A DNA stretch of 64,000 nucleotides from Actinia tenebrosa. Taxonomy: Eukaryota > Cnidaria > Anthozoa > Actiniaria > Actiniidae. The position numbers and the translations under genes are program-made. Location of the stretch: contig NW_022261427.1 in assembly GCF_009602425.1 (NCBI RefSeq), positions 221,339 through 285,338 of the forward strand, in the 5' to 3' direction. Each line of letters begins with the position of its first letter. The first letter of the stretch is position 1. Positions 11,921 to 30,653 of this stretch are shown one piece after another. Under the pieces are notes generated by a model. The model saw only the letters and a program-made list of their open reading frames with translations. It made no database searches and was not told the DNA's origin.

Positions 11921-13182
11921 TCAATCTTTCTTCTTGACTGGCTGATCTTCAGTGATAGCTACTCTGACGTACATGAAGATGATAGCATGTATGATAATGA
12001 CCGTTATGACCGCTGCTCCTATTGCACCATTATCATATCCTAGTAGACCTATACATGTACAAGGGCAAAACAAACATTTATTTTAAATGATTTAAAACAT
12101 TATGTGCATCTTAGGAGTTTCAGGGGAATCCAGAAATAAGTTTATGACTCTTGGTTCAAAACACTACATCATAGTACTTTCAATAAGTACTGTGCCAATT
12201 CAGTTGCTACAAGCTACACGGGCTTGCAGCAAATTTCAAGGCCATCAATTAAAAATATTAAGTTTGCAGGACTGAAAAAGACCCCTGCAATTAGGGTACA
12301 TGCCAGCTATGCAGAGATGAAGAGAAAAGTTGCACTGCAAGTATTCTTGCAATTTAGCCTTAAATCTCTTCATCAATAAACAACCACGAGGCCAGGCAAT
12401 AAGCTTATGACTTGTTGTAGACCATTTTCTCAAGGTTGCATGCGCATCCAAATTTAAGGAACTTGATGGGCCACGATACCAGAACAGGAGCTTCATAATG
12501 AGAATTACCATACATTTCTATTAGATTTTTCAATAAGAATTTATCAAATCAATTATTCTTCTTTTAAATATAATCCTGGCTTTTCAATTTTCCTGAATTT
12601 GCATTTTTCAGTTTTGTGGCCCGTCAAGTTGGATGCACATGCAACCTTGAGNAAACAGTCTGTTGCAACAAGGAGAAAAGAATATTGCTGATTCATCTAA
12701 CCAGGGATAAAACATATTAATAATTAATGTTATAACTACTTACAAGCTTTTAAGCTTACATTTTAACCCTTAAACTTGATTCTCTTGATACTAGTTCTTA
12801 TTTTAAGGTCCCCAGATAAAATATAATAATTACAGTAACGATGAACTCTTATCTGGAGACCGGCTTAAAATAAGAATTTTTACTAGAGAAAATCAAGTTT
12901 ACAGGTAAGGTTGATATATTTTTATCAATTTATAGCTTACCTTCAAATATAAGTGTCTTTGAGAAGAAAAACCCACTTATTGGAACTAGAACCATCCCAA
13001 GTGTGAACTTCAATAGAGTAAAGAGAACCACACGTTCACGAGGACTGTCGAAAGACAAAGCAATTTTGACAAGTGAAACATGGAAAAAGAGAGTTCCTTT
13101 CTAAAATAATCTATGATAAAAACTCAAAACACTACCTTAAAACTTACCCAATTTGGTCTCCAGNTTTTTCTTGAGTTTGCAT
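11921..13182 (-). CDS. VMA21: VMA21, V-ATPase assembly factor
   Basis: Small ER membrane chaperone needed to assemble the V0 sector of the vacuolar H+-ATPase. Three exons, 13182-13148, 13044-12941 and 12039-11921, join in frame to 85 residues; human VMA21 has about 101. Two membrane segments are visible (about residues 18-40 and 50-71), with the family-typical stretch VPISGFFFSKTLIFEG after the first. The protein ends KKKD, a KKxx ER-retrieval signal like that of yeast VMA21. The start is the only ATG in frame before the first donor; an ATG farther upstream at 13270 hits a stop after five codons. Head-to-head with CLPB. One n lies in exon 1 (13164), so residue 7 is unknown. Confidence 0.9.
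12419..12660. mobile_element. MITE with about 45-bp inverted ends, in VMA21 intron 2
   Basis: The left end (CTCAAGGTTGCATGCGCATCC and on to GATGGGCCAC) returns in reverse complement at the right end (GTGGCCCGTCAAG and on to GCAACCTTGAG). No coding capacity. A second, partial copy with the same left half lies at about 22318-22430. Confidence 0.7.
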
Positions 13183-13339
13183 ATTAGATAATAGTCAGGA
13201 TTTCTTCGATAAATGACCAAAAATTCAACAGGATTTTTTGACAAGTTTTGACTTTATTCTTTGGACGCCATTTTGTTTTTGAATGGAAAACCGCTGACCT
13301 ATCATACTCTCCCCAGTCCTACTCGTTTTCCATTTCAAA
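13183..13339. promoter_or_regulatory. Divergent promoter region, VMA21/CLPB
   Basis: Only 157 bases lie between opposed start codons. It contains ACGCCATTTT near 13265 and CAAAATGGCTGCC over the CLPB start, both YY1-like. Function inferred. Confidence 0.5.
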
Positions 13340-16300
13340 ATGGCTGCCGTGTTTTTGTCGTTTTGCAGGTTTGGTCGTCATATATTTGTAAATAACAGCT
13401 CTATAATAAAAAGAAAAGCTATATTATTGCTACGATTAACAAGTACGAGAGCTGTAGCATGGAAGCCGCTTGGTATTTTAAGTAAAAGAGATGGACAGTG
13501 GAGGTTATTGTTTGGAGTTGGTGGGTGCTGTCTGAGTGCTGGAGTCGCTCTTTGCTACGCTACAAGTAATGTTTGATATTCTCTCCAGAATTGTTCACCC
13601 TTTTTAATATTTTTTTTACAATATTATAATGATAGCACGTTATGAATGAATTGCTCGCTTTAGTTATAGAAAATCTGTACAATTTTAACACCTTTTTTGT
13701 ACAATGTTTTTTAAAGAAATTTGAGTGAATGATTGCATCAGACGCGATGTTTTGGACGCGTGTCTACACACTGGGAAATTCTCTTATAACTTTCAAGACG
13801 ACATGAATAATCACCCTGCGACACCTTGCCAATCTGCTGTTATTGTCATTTGTGCTCATCGTGTTTGTATAACCATAACACCATAGTCATCGATTAACGT
13901 GCAGGCACTGTGGAACTTGGAGGGGGATATGTGGAGTTTTTTGGTAACACTGAAATGGCTGGAGCCCTGTTGTTCAGTGTTTTAGCACCATGGCTAATGT
14001 TGATCATGATTTATTGAGTTCTAATACATACATGTATTTTTTGATCTTGTATCAACAGATGTAATACAGAAACTATGTAGATCTACCAAGGATAATAATG
14101 TCTTGGAATTAGAAAGGTCCAGTTACATGTGTTTGTGATATTGTTGTCAACATCCTTGCCATTATAATCAGCAGCAACTGTAGTAGTAGAAGCAGCAGCA
14201 GACGTATAGTTGTCGTAGAAGCAGTAGCAGTAACATTAGTAGTAGCAGGGATAGTAGCAGTAGCAGTAGCAGTAGCAAAAGCAGTAGCAGTAGCAAAAGC
14301 AGTAGCAGTAGCAGTAGCAGTAGTAGTAGCAGCAGCAGTAGCAATAGCAGCAGTAGTAGTAGTAGTAGCAGCAGTAGTAGTACGTAGTAGCAGCAGTTGT
14401 AGTAGTAGTAGTGTTCCTAAACTTGCTTCTTTCGTGCTTTACAGTTACCAGTGTGTTTATATTCACAGTACAGAGACATTCATCTCTCAATATCCATTTC
14501 TTGAATGACTAAGTACAAGACCCACAATTAATCACAAGGTTTGGTGCTTGTTTTTCTAGGTTATTAAAGCAAGGACATGATGTCAATCAAAAACATTCAC
14601 TTGGTTGGGCTCCTATACATGTGGCAGCAATTAATGGAAGTGATAGGTATACATAAACTTGATACACATTTGATTTAGTGTTTTGCCATGTAGTTCTTCA
14701 ATAGCTTCTGCTATATTGCTTATCATGTAGTGTCTACTTATCCATTGTGTAAAGCTGTACATATTCACTTCATTGACTTTAGGGCTCTTCAACTACTCCT
14801 TGAAGCTGGAGCAGATCCTAATACACTAGAAGAGTTTAGTAGTGCATTCAAAGTAGCACAGAAGAAACAAAGGGGAACATATGAAGGTACTTCCTTTTTC
14901 AAAGTTTGGGTGCATCAATATACAGTCCCCTTCACAGTTCCCTGTGCCATCTTAAAGGTAACTGTGAATGTGCATCGAAGCAAGAATGACAGTGACCTTG
15001 CAATGATAGAGACCTTTTTTAACATCTTGGACAATATCATTTACATGTCTCTGTTATTGCAGGGATTACTGCCATTCTTGCTCCAATGCACAGGCACAGT
15101 AGTTACCTTTCAAGAAGGTACTGGGAAATGTGAATTTGACCACTGTTTGAAGAGGATAATAATTCATATGATGAATATGGAATGCAAGTTTTAGCACCAC
15201 ACTAAAAAATTCTATCATCATCATTCATCCTCCTTCACCTCCTTGATTGTCTTTGTCATTCTTCTCCTCCTCCGGCTCAGTCTCATGACTGCATAACTTG
15301 TTTATGTACCGCACATCTGTTTGTACTACAGTTATACTGGAGAGAGAAAACACTTTCAGTGAAAGACTAAACAAAGGAGCTAACTTCTCAGGCTTCACTC
15401 CTCTACATTATGCAGCCCTAGCAGATAGTTATGAATGTGTTCAGCTTCTTCTTAATGCAGGTATAATATATGACACATATTGCAGTAATATAGTGCATAT
15501 GATGGCAGAGAACAGGGCTCGGACTGGGACAATAGGCACTTATGAGTTATACTTAATTTTTTTCCTATGAATTTTTGTATCGTTGTTAGGAACAAGTTAA
15601 AAAAATAAGATTATCTAAGGCTCTTTTGAGTTTTTGGTTTTGCTTTTGGACATGTTTGTAGGTGCTGATCCAACTATAAAGGATGACACTGGTCATAATG
15701 CTATAAGCTACACAAGAGAACAATCTATTATAAACATTATCAATGAATATACTACCAAGGTAATAAAATCATTGATCAGGCCTCTCATGTTTTTTAAAAA
15801 TATTAATTAATATTAACGATAATATTATTAGAAATAGTATATTCATTAATTTCAACATCTTTAGTAAGGTTCAGGCATAAAGCCTTTAAAAAATGGTAAA
15901 ACTGAAGAACGCACCCTATAATCANCGTTAGTAGGGTTTTGGTAAAATATTAATAGGTTATCAATACAATGTTGGTGTCCTATTAGCCATTACACTATCA
16001 TTTTGGGATCACATTCTTTGCTATATTTCAAATAAGATTTTGATTTTAATTGATTATCTGGCAGTTTGTAGAAGAAAAAAAGAGAAAAGAAGCTGAAGAG
16101 AGAAGGCGTTATCCTCTTGAGAAAAGAATCAAAGAACACATTGTTGGACAGGAAGGACCTATATTGACTGTTGCTGGAGGTGAGTTGTGACTAAACTAAA
16201 CTAAGACTAAACACTGTATACTTCCTTTCCTGTGTCATTATTAGACTATTTTCTATTTATTTGATAGTTTAATTTTCTTTCTGTTGACTCGAAAGTTCAT

Positions 16301-19300
16301 ACTACTTCAACAGCCGCACATACATATAATATTTTTGACTATTTATTTATCAAGTATATATATATATATATATATAAACATGTAATTTAATTTTGTAATT
16401 ATAATTGTATGTATTGTGTGTGAGTAAACTTGAACTTGACTTGAATTTGAATATGATTACAAGTTACTGTTTTGCATCTTGAAATTTTATTCTCTCATGT
16501 GAGATTCCTGTGGATAGGGCAGGAAACTCTAACCATGATCATGAAATACCTACACATTTGTATTTGGCAGAAAGATAGTACATTAACCTCCCGGTGCACA
16601 AAACCCCACTACACTAAAGTTGCCAGATATAACAAAGATGTCACATTAATTAACATTTTTGATTGTGCTACCTTCACAGCCATTCGCAGGAAGGAAAATG
16701 GATGGCATGATGCAGAACATCCCCTTACTTTTTTGTTTTTGGGTTCTTCAGGGATTGGTATGTAAACTATCTTAGCTGGTCACTGCAGCAAATAAAGGAT
16801 AATTTGTTATAGCATTTCATAGAGTAGGGAACAGAACTTTGACTGGGAGAGAAGGCTAGGACTTAAAAACCCTTCACAGAATATTGAGAGATTTGTTTTT
16901 TTTGGGGGGGGAGAGCGTTGCGTGACAACGTTAATATCAGCTGTATAGGAGACGGGCAACTCAACTGCTTTAAAATAAATTGCACGACTTACTCTTTCAC
17001 ATGTCACTAACTGGACACAGGTAGCCCAACTGTTATTTCACCTTCAACAAAGACTCTTATGCTTACTTTGTCTATCCCATGTTTAGGAAAAACAGAGCTT
17101 GCTAAGCAAATAGCCAACTATATTCACAAAGGCAACAAAAAGGTATGTTTTACACTTTTGTACAAATATTATACTTTCCTCCCATTAGTTTTTGATACTT
17201 AATCTCATCTCAGATAGTCCTTTACAAATCAAATTTCTTTTTCAAAATGTTTATTTCCTTTTGGGGTCACAAGATAATGGGGATTAGAGGTACAAAGCTT
17301 TTCGCTGCCGTATCACAGCGTGGGACAATCACAACAGAGCTAGGCTCCAAACTAAGTGAAAGCCCAAAGATCAAATTAGGATTTAGGAGTTCATTTATGA
17401 GGAGGGAGGAAAACCGGAGAACCCGGAGAAAAACCCTCGAAGCACAGGAGAGAACCAACAAACAACTCTACTCACATACGACATTGAGATCAGCAGGACT
17501 CGAACTCGGGCCGCATTGGTGAGAGGCAGCGCATTAGCAGCGCACGCCACCCGTGCTTCCCAAATAATAAATTGTAATTGAATATCGATTTGAAATCACT
17601 TCTTTCTATTAATAAATATCATAATGTTTCAGGGGTTTATTCGTCTTGATATGTCAGAATACCAAGAAAAACATGAAGTAGCTAAAATGATTGGTTCCCC
17701 CCCTGGTTACATAGGACATGATCAGGGGGGACAATTGACTAAAAGACTCCAAGAATGCCCTGATGCTGTGGTTCTGTTTGATGAGGTAAAGGGATTTGAA
17801 GATATTTTTGACACAGATAAAATAACCTATAGTGTTTCTGGCTCACAATCATCATGGTTGACTAGTTCTTTAATAAGTTATTTGGTGTTTTAGGTTGATA
17901 AGGCCCATCCAGATGTGCTTACTGTTATGTTGCAGTTATTTGATGAGGTAGGGAAAAGCCATCTTAATCTCTCTCATCCACCCCACCCAACACCATTTGA
18001 CCCCACTACCAACCCCACCCCACCCCTACTAGTCATAACTTAACTGACTTCCAAGTTATTCATCATATATAAACTGCAGTGGTATCTATGTTGAGCCCAC
18101 AACTTCAGGACCTTACCTGGTGTCTGCTTAATAAATGTGTCCCAAAATAGAGGTTTGTGTTACTATAAATATGTGGGAAGAACATGTTGGCACCCATGAT
18201 CAGCTGTCCACTCAATAAAGGGCCCGCTTTATAGAGGTTTCTTACTGTATGTGTAAACCTTTTTTATAGGGGAGACTAACAGATGGCAAAGGAAAGACAA
18301 TAGATTGTAAGGATGCCATTTTTGTTATGACGTCAAACCTTGCTAGTAATGAAATCGCCAACCATGCACTGGAATTACGACAGGAAGCCCATGAGGCTGC
18401 TTTAATGAGAAAAGATAGTTAGTATTATAAATAATTGCATGCATACTTCCCCAAGAAACGAAGTTAAAACATGCTGGAATAGACCCCTTGCATGTGACGT
18501 CAAAGGAGCTCAATTGGAGGATTAAACAATAGAGTCCTGATCTCTTGAGAATTGAAAACCTATTGTTATGTCNTCCAAATTGAGACACATTCCGACGTGC
18601 TGCAAGGGGTCTATATGGCTAATCTTCAGACCAAACCAACCCTTGGGAATTCTGGTTTCAGTACAAAGAGTTCTGGAACACATCATAGCCACCATGTTGG
18701 TTGATAAAGCATTTCTCAATAGATTCTCCAGTTAGAACAACAGTCTATCAACCGAACATGGTGGTTGTTTCAGTGTTATTCATAGCTCAAGAGATTTAAA
18801 CTAAAGGTGCAAAAGAAATCAAAATGATGATTTATTTTTTATTTTAGAGAATGAAATAACAGAACAAGTAACAATATCCCGAAAATTCAAAGAAAAAGTT
18901 GTTCAACCAATCTTAAAGGTAAACGAAAAAAGGAATTCCTTGCGGCCGGATGTCTACGCCTCGTATTGCTTCATAACTTCTCTCTTGCTCTACAGCCCTC
19001 AGCGTGTTTATATCACAGTATATGGACATGCGTGCCGTCTTTTTTTATTCTAATAAATATACATATGCAAAAGCATGTCACACGGTCACGGTAAGGAAAT
19101 GACACAAAACAATTGACCCAAACTTAGCGTGTCAGTTCGTTGCTTTGATATCCAATCAAAATGCTTGTAAAAAAACGATGTTTTCTAGAATTTTGATTGG
19201 CTGATTTTTTTTGCCGCAATGTTATTGGTTTGACTTATGTCTTGCCTTGAGCTTTTCACTGTCATACGAAAACTCAAGTATAATCGCTCCTGTTGCTCAG

Positions 19301-21393
19301 TGAAGTGAGATAAATGATTTGAATGCTTCTCATCTAATGTTGTATTGTTTTATTCGTTAGCGTCATTTCCAAAGGGATGAATTTCTTGGCAGGATTAACG
19401 AGATCGTCTACTTCTTGCCGTTTTCTCGCACTGAACTCCTACAGCTAGTTTCACGAGAGCTGGAACATTGGTGCAAAACGGTAAGTCACACTAATATGAA
19501 AGGCTAATAACGTTAAGGTGTCAAAACATAATATTCCTTCAGCTATAACTCAGAGTTTAGGCTAATAACATTAAGGTGTCAAAACATGATATTCCTTCAG
19601 CTATAACTCAGAGTTTATTAATATAGAGTAACTCTAACTATTTACAACTGAAGAAGTTGCTTAACTATGTACTAAAGAAGCCAATGATGTGCTCTGATGA
19701 TTATGACGTCAATGAATGGGGAATTCTTGGTTTGCACGTTACGTCATCACGGCCATGCTGGTGCCATTTAACAAAAGATTTCTCATTAGCATCCATTGTT
19801 AATTCCACCAACATGGCCGCCAAGTCTTTGTCGTTTGACTCTCTTTAGGATTGCATGCATACCATCAATAAATTGATACTTATTAATAATTAAAAATCAT
19901 ACGGAGGTGGATGCATTTATAAATTACAGAATGGATAAAGGATGTTGGTGTATTAGTCATAATCGTAAGACTAGCTTTTGGTATGTCAATAGGACAATAT
20001 TGACCTCTACTACCAGACTTCCTTGCACACTTTCTTTTGCTCGCCAATTGTCTTACTATTCTCATGAGGAAATGCAAATTCAATAAAGAAAGAAAATTCG
20101 CGCAGCATCTTGGTAGTGGGAGTCAAATGACGCGATCATGCAAACGTCCTATTATGATCTTCCATGTTTCTTTCAGGCCTTGAAACGTCACGATATTCAC
20201 ATCACGTGGGACAGAGAAGTGATGGATGTTCTTGCTGACGGCTATGATGTATATTATGGTGCTCGCTCTATTAAGCACGAGGTAAGAAACGTAGTGGTAG
20301 TGCGTGTGAGTTTTTTATTAGCCATTACGATGTCGAGGGGAAAACTGGGTCGAGTTGGCATTGCAGTGCATTGTGGGGCTGTTTTAGGGGACTCGGCCCC
20401 TTTTTTTTTTACAACCTTGGAATTGCTAATAAGTAATGGATCAAGTATTTTGAGTTGGGGTGGGTTCAGCATGGAAACAAATATATTGTGACTGCGACAA
20501 TTGATTCCATTATTTTCAAGATCTAACCTCCTTCGCAATCGTCTCTCTTCCTCTCTCCTCTTTTACTTTCTTTGATTCTTTGGATCCCTTTATGATAAAA
20601 ACTAATCTACACACACAGGTAGCCCAATAGTAACCCTTTCTTTACGCACAATCATTGTCACAGCTCTCTGGATTCCGGCTTCTGAATAATATTAGGATTA
20701 GAGCGGATTTCGTATGAGTGGGGAACGATACGATAAATTCGTAGGCGTACTGTAGTCGTACCGTATCTTTCCGTATCTGTAACTACTGGTGATTGGATGA
20801 AATACCGGAAGGCAATGCATGGGAAGCCATTTCAATGTTACGGCATGTCTTACCGTGTGCGTGCAGTAAGACCGTACTCTATGTTTCCCACTCATACGAT
20901 AACCATTCTTATGGGAAGCCATTTCAATGTTACGCATGTCGTACCGTGCTCGTACAGGAAGACCCTACCGTACGTTTCCCACTCGAACGATAAACATTCT
21001 TATGGAAGCCATTTCAATGTTACAGCAGGTCGTACCGTGTACGTGCAGTAAGAAAATACTGTACGCTTCCCACTCTCACGAAAACCTCTTTATTAGCATT
21101 ATCCAGTAAGATAACGAGGTTTACTCCTTCATCTGCTCATGCAGGTTGAACGACGCGTCGTCNACCAGTTAGCAGCTGCGCATGAACGAGAACTGATCGA
21201 ACATGGTAGCACCATCCATATTACAGTAGACTACAGCCTACAACACGAAAACCACAGGAAACCCTCGAAGGAACAGAGAGACGTGTCTGTAACCCCTATG
21301 ATAAAACTACAGCTCGTTAAAGAAGGCAGCAAGAAGGTTGACATTGACATTAAAAGCGACCTGAATCATGAAGATTACAAATTGATATTCTAA
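13340..21393 (+). CDS. CLPB: CLPB (SKD3), mitochondrial ankyrin-AAA+ disaggregase
   Basis: ATP-driven protein disaggregase of the mitochondrial intermembrane space. Sixteen exons: 13340-13565, 14059-14116, 14560-14646, 14783-14886, 15332-15460, 15662-15759, 16065-16179, 16680-16757, 17087-17142, 17633-17785, 17894-17947, 18270-18417, 18848-18918, 19361-19480, 20177-20281, 21145-21393; in frame throughout, 616 residues (human about 707). Order: basic leader, hydrophobic segment about 56-75, ankyrin repeats about 85-260, Walker A GSSGIGKT (294-301), pore loop GYIG (342-345), Walker B VVLFDE (363-368), sensor 1 TSN ending at 409, sensor 2 GAR with Arg529, and the D2-small domain. Close to human CLPB, e.g. 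DRxxxDVLxDGY and [15 protein letters not shown]. The donor after exon 2 (GTCCAG) is unusual. One n affects the codon at 21163. Introns hold a triplet repeat, a MITE, a SINE and minisatellites. Confidence 0.96.
14166..14412. repeat. CAG/TAG triplet microsatellite in CLPB intron 2
   Basis: About 240 bases of interrupted GCAGTA and TAG units. It translates on the minus strand as a tyrosine/cysteine run, which is an artefact of the repeat. Confidence 0.9.
14922..15140. mobile_element. MITE family D copy in CLPB intron 4
   Basis: Inverted ends: CCTTCACAGTTCCCTGTGCC with ATCTTAAAGGTAACT on the left, reverse complement (AGTTACCTTTCAAGAAGG, ACTGGGAAATGTGAA) on the right. The inner segment AGTGACCTTGCAATGATAGA is shared with the copies near 49.8 and 50 kb. 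Confidence 0.75.
16354..16375. repeat. TA dinucleotide microsatellite
   Basis: About eleven TA units in CLPB intron 7. Confidence 0.8.
17245..17562 (-). mobile_element. tRNA-derived SINE in CLPB intron 9
   Basis: Read on the minus strand, the head at about 17560 carries an A-box-like segment (GGGTGGCGTGCGCTGCT, 17551-17535) and a B box (GTTCGAGTCC, 17506-17497), the two parts of an RNA polymerase III tRNA promoter. They are followed by a body with GAGGGTTTTTCTCCGGGTTC. Related, older copies lie near 7280-7425 and 25655-25760. Confidence 0.75.
18479..18614. mobile_element. MITE family C, intact 136-bp copy in CLPB intron 12
   Basis: Ends ATAGACCCCTTGCA and TGCAAGGGGTCTAT are exact inverted repeats, and the inversion continues imperfectly for some 40 bp (CTCAATTGGAGG against CCAAATTGAGAC). 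No coding capacity. Larger, interrupted copies lie at 7461-7818 and 49.93-50.25 kb. Confidence 0.8.
19988..20153. mobile_element. MITE family B copy 1, in CLPB intron 14
   Basis: 166 bp, beginning AATAGGAC and ending GTCCTATT, with inner inverted parts TTGACCTCTACTACCAGA and TCTTGGTAGTGGGAGTCAA. The same element recurs at 29427-29618. Confidence 0.75.
20800..21085. repeat. About 90-bp tandem repeat, three units, in CLPB intron 15
   Basis: GGAAGCCATTTCAATGTTAC recurs at about 20821, 20914 and 21004, each followed by a GTACCGTG/CGTACAG segment and TTTCCCACTC. The overlapping open frames here are products of the repeat. Confidence 0.8.
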
Positions 21394-23185
21394 AATAAAC
21401 GGTTGCTTAACAATGTAGGGAGGGGATTTTACTCTTAGAATACAGATAAGTTATTAAAAAACAGCGAGAAATGATCAAAACAAAATGATAATTGGCAGAT
21501 TAGGTTGTGTAGTAATCACTCTACTATTACTGTGATTGCAATATGTGCGCGCGGGACCGGATGATACCGGATGTACCCTAACACCCTCACTTTACAAAGA
21601 CTGGAATGCCCAGCGCCTCCAAGTTTTGGGTATTTTTAAAACTCTCACATATATGGGCAACCATAGACTGCGCAGCAAAAAGATCATATAAATTGCAACC
21701 AATGTTTATAATTGGGTCTTGACTTTAAAATTTCGCTGTTTACTAAAAGAGATATCTAGCTAAAAACAAGTGTGAGCTGCGTCGGTGTTTCTAATGAAAC
21801 AGTAATGATAAAAAGGTAAATTATACACCGTGAAATTATGAAAAAACTTACTGACGTTTCGGACGATAGTCCGTCGTTTACTAGAAGGAAGGGAGCATGT
21901 TTTCAGGTTGACCCCAGAATGTTGTGACCGCCCAGCCACCCCCTCTTCTCAAATCGCTCCATCTCTGTGCAAGGTCTACCTTTAAACACCGTCCAGAAGT
22001 CCTGATATTATTTTATAAACAGATTGCCTAACGACTTCCATTAACTAACATAACTGATGGAAGATCCATTCATTGCCGTCAAAACCCGTGTGTTCCTTCA
22101 CTTTTAACGGGTTGCCTATGAGGGGCTACTATAGTACTAGTCTTATTCTGTAGTGTGAAAAACTTTGACGGATTCAACAAATAAACCATGAAGGTAAACA
22201 AGACAGTACGTTCATGGACAAGAAGAAGTGTTTAGGTATTGGTTCCTGAACGAACCACGTATACTTTTCATAGTAACACGAGCTAGCACTGATTTCGAGC
22301 AGAGCCAAATAGACTTTTCTCAAGGTTTGCGTGCGCATCCAAATTTAAAGAACTCGACGGGCCACGATACCAGAACACGAACTTTATGATGAGTATTATC
22401 CTACATTGCTATGAATTTTTTTTGATGAGAATTCATAATTCAAAAAATTTAATATGAAAGAATTTTAAAAACTATATGGTATAGAGTCGGGGGTAAAACG
22501 TCATCACGCGTCAGGCTTATTACAGACAGAATTTGTCATACAATAACAAATTAATTAATATATATCAAATAGATATGATAAAAAATATTCACACAATGTT
22601 TAACACTTTTTTTATTCTCAAATTCAACCAATACACGGAAACACAACAAATTCATACGAAAAATAATATTAGATATTATTAAAGTATTAGTGCTAATAAA
22701 TGCACCCTATATTTATTGTCTTGGGCTATTTTACATCACATCGATCCTGGAGTCTTTACCAGGCTTCTCTCATTTTAAGAACGAGATACTAGGAACAACT
22801 TGGTATTCACTTTTCATTGCCATGCAGAAATTTTTTCCGCCTGTTAACTTAAAAACTCCATGTGTCATAACTTTCAATTCATTTTCTGGTTTATAAAGTG
22901 AATGTAAAATCCTACACAGAGAAAAGGCTATAAAACTATATTTAAAATATTCATTCGTCATCACGTTTTTGAGCCGTATGCTCAAACCATGTAAGAAAGT
23001 GTCCTCAAATTCCTACACAATATCTATTTAGATTCTTTTCAGGCACCTAGTTCGTAATTCGTACTATTTATTAGAGACAGTTCTTCGCTATTTTCTATTT
23101 TCTAATCAATCGAATATCTTACCTCATTTTCATTTACTAAGACCATATTTTATATGTAATACTAATTAAAGAATATGTTCCGTCA
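21394..23185. other. Convergent spacer between CLPB and glutamate dehydrogenase
   Basis: AT-rich, no exon recognised. Holds a partial copy (about 22318-22430) of the MITE found in VMA21 intron 2. The 3' UTRs of both neighbours must lie here. Confidence 0.5.
23067..23072 (-). promoter_or_regulatory. Candidate polyadenylation signal of the GDH gene
   Basis: AATAAA on the minus strand, about 115 bases after the GDH stop codon. Confidence 0.5.
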
Positions 23186-28851
<5,666 letters not shown>

Positions 28852-30653
28852 CTTGGCTTTTCTATCTCAACTTTTATCTCAAAAAATTTTCTCCCTCCTG
28901 CTAAGTATAAGACAATATTCTAACCTTAGCTAGGAGTTTGCTATTTATATTCGGTTCTTCGAACACAGGAAGGCGGATAGAAGGTGGTGTCTATAGAAGC
29001 TCTGTTGATTGGCAGAAGGAACATAATCGCTGGGTATTGACCGCTCGTCACCAGTAGTGAATCACCCTTGCGTGATATCATGCACAAACCCTGTTTGGGT
29101 CTTGTTTTGACTTCATTTTCGCCCTTTTTGAAAAATTTAAGCTTTATTGAGGTCACATATGCAGTAGAAATTATGTGTTTTTGCGAAATCATTGATTTTG
29201 TATTTTCTTGTTTTGGTTTTAGTAAGGGGTGGCTTTTGTCTTGGTAATGTCAAGGTGAAGTACTTTGATCTCCCAAGGTTACCACCAATCATGTAAAACC
29301 CAGCACTCTCTCCTCTCCCTGTTATACTTTATGCAGGGGTGTAGCCAGGATTTTCCAGGGGGGGGGGGGGGAGAGGGGAAGAGTAAAATTAAAAAATCCA
29401 CCAATAGCTTGGGCCTCTAGAATGCCAATAGCCCGTTTGCATGATGGCGTCATTGACCTCTACTACCAGACTCCCTTGCACGCTTTCTTTTGTTCAGTTA
29501 ATTAGCACCAATTGTCTTACTATCCTCGTGAGAATACGAATTTAAATAAGAAAGAAAATTTGCGAAGCATCTTGGTAGTGGGAGTCAAAATGACACCATC
29601 ATGCAAGTACGTCCTATTCAAAATTCTAAGAAAGACACCATTTTCTTTTCACAAAGGAGGGGAGGGGGTGCATTTTCTCCTCACCAGCACCCTCGGAGGA
29701 AAAAAGGAAAACCCTCAATTTGCAAGAACACACAGGAATGTAAGGGTTGGGGAAAAGGAAGGGTTGTGTGGGCTGCAGCCCATGATAATTTTGATTTAGC
29801 ATCTCTTACAGATGGATGCCCTTTGAACATATGAACCCCATCCTTATGATAATCCTTGATCCAACCCTGGTACTATTTATTAATTAGTTGGTGAAGAGGG
29901 ATGATATGTCCATGGGGACCTGTGTTTTTCAGCACATGATAAGGGAAGGTCAGATGTTAAAATTCTTCCAAGATAAACGCAGTAGCACTCTTTTTCCTTC
30001 CATTAATAATCTTGGTTGCATTCTTAGATTCAGTCCTGGCTCAGTCTTAATTTCCCTCCACGACACAGGCTAAGCTTGGATGAGAAATACTATCAAAGTT
30101 GACCAGAAATGATGTAATACTACTAATAAATAATTATTAAGGCTGTTTTTTTTATTGTTAAATGATTACAATGAATTACAAGGGATTCCAAAACCCTAAA
30201 AGCTGAATATTATGTTAACTTGTTGTGACATCCAACTACAAATACCAATCATAATACACAACAATGCATCATAAAAGACATAAAAACCTTTTTTTTCATA
30301 TTTAATTTCAAAATTTTTTACTACCTATTTCCTAAGTCACTTTGAAGCAAACAAACAAAAAAAAAAAACACACACTAGCAACGCAAAAAGAAAACAGAGT
30401 TAGGTTTAAAATTATACAACTTTCATTTTTTTAATGCTCATTCATTGCTTTACTTATTGTGATAATGTCAGTTGAGGCAAATAAAGCAAAAAGGAAGCTA
30501 TTTAAAAAAATGTTTAAAAATCTGAACGATCTTTGCATTTAATATACAGAATATGAAACCATAAAAATGGAGAAAAACATACAGCCCATGCATAGGTCTA
30601 TAACATATCCAATTATTTAATGTTGTTTGTCATTCTTTTTACATTAAAATTTG
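28852..30653. other. Intergenic region upstream of GDH
   Basis: No recognisable exon. Contains the GDH promoter near 28852-29000, a poly-G run at about 29360-29372, and a MITE family B copy at 29427-29618. Confidence 0.5.
29427..29618. mobile_element. MITE family B copy 2
   Basis: 192 bp, AATAGCCCGTTTGCATGATG at the left and CATCATGCAAGTACGTCCTATT at the right in inverted orientation; shares TGACCTCTACTACCAGACT and GCATCTTGGTAGTGGGAGTC with copy 1. Confidence 0.8.

Noticed and set aside
14236-14490. Tyrosine/cysteine-rich frame
   Set aside because: Triplet microsatellite in a CLPB intron.
20797-21109. Three overlapping plus-strand frames with repeated peptide phrases
   Set aside because: Produced by the 90-bp tandem repeat in CLPB intron 15.
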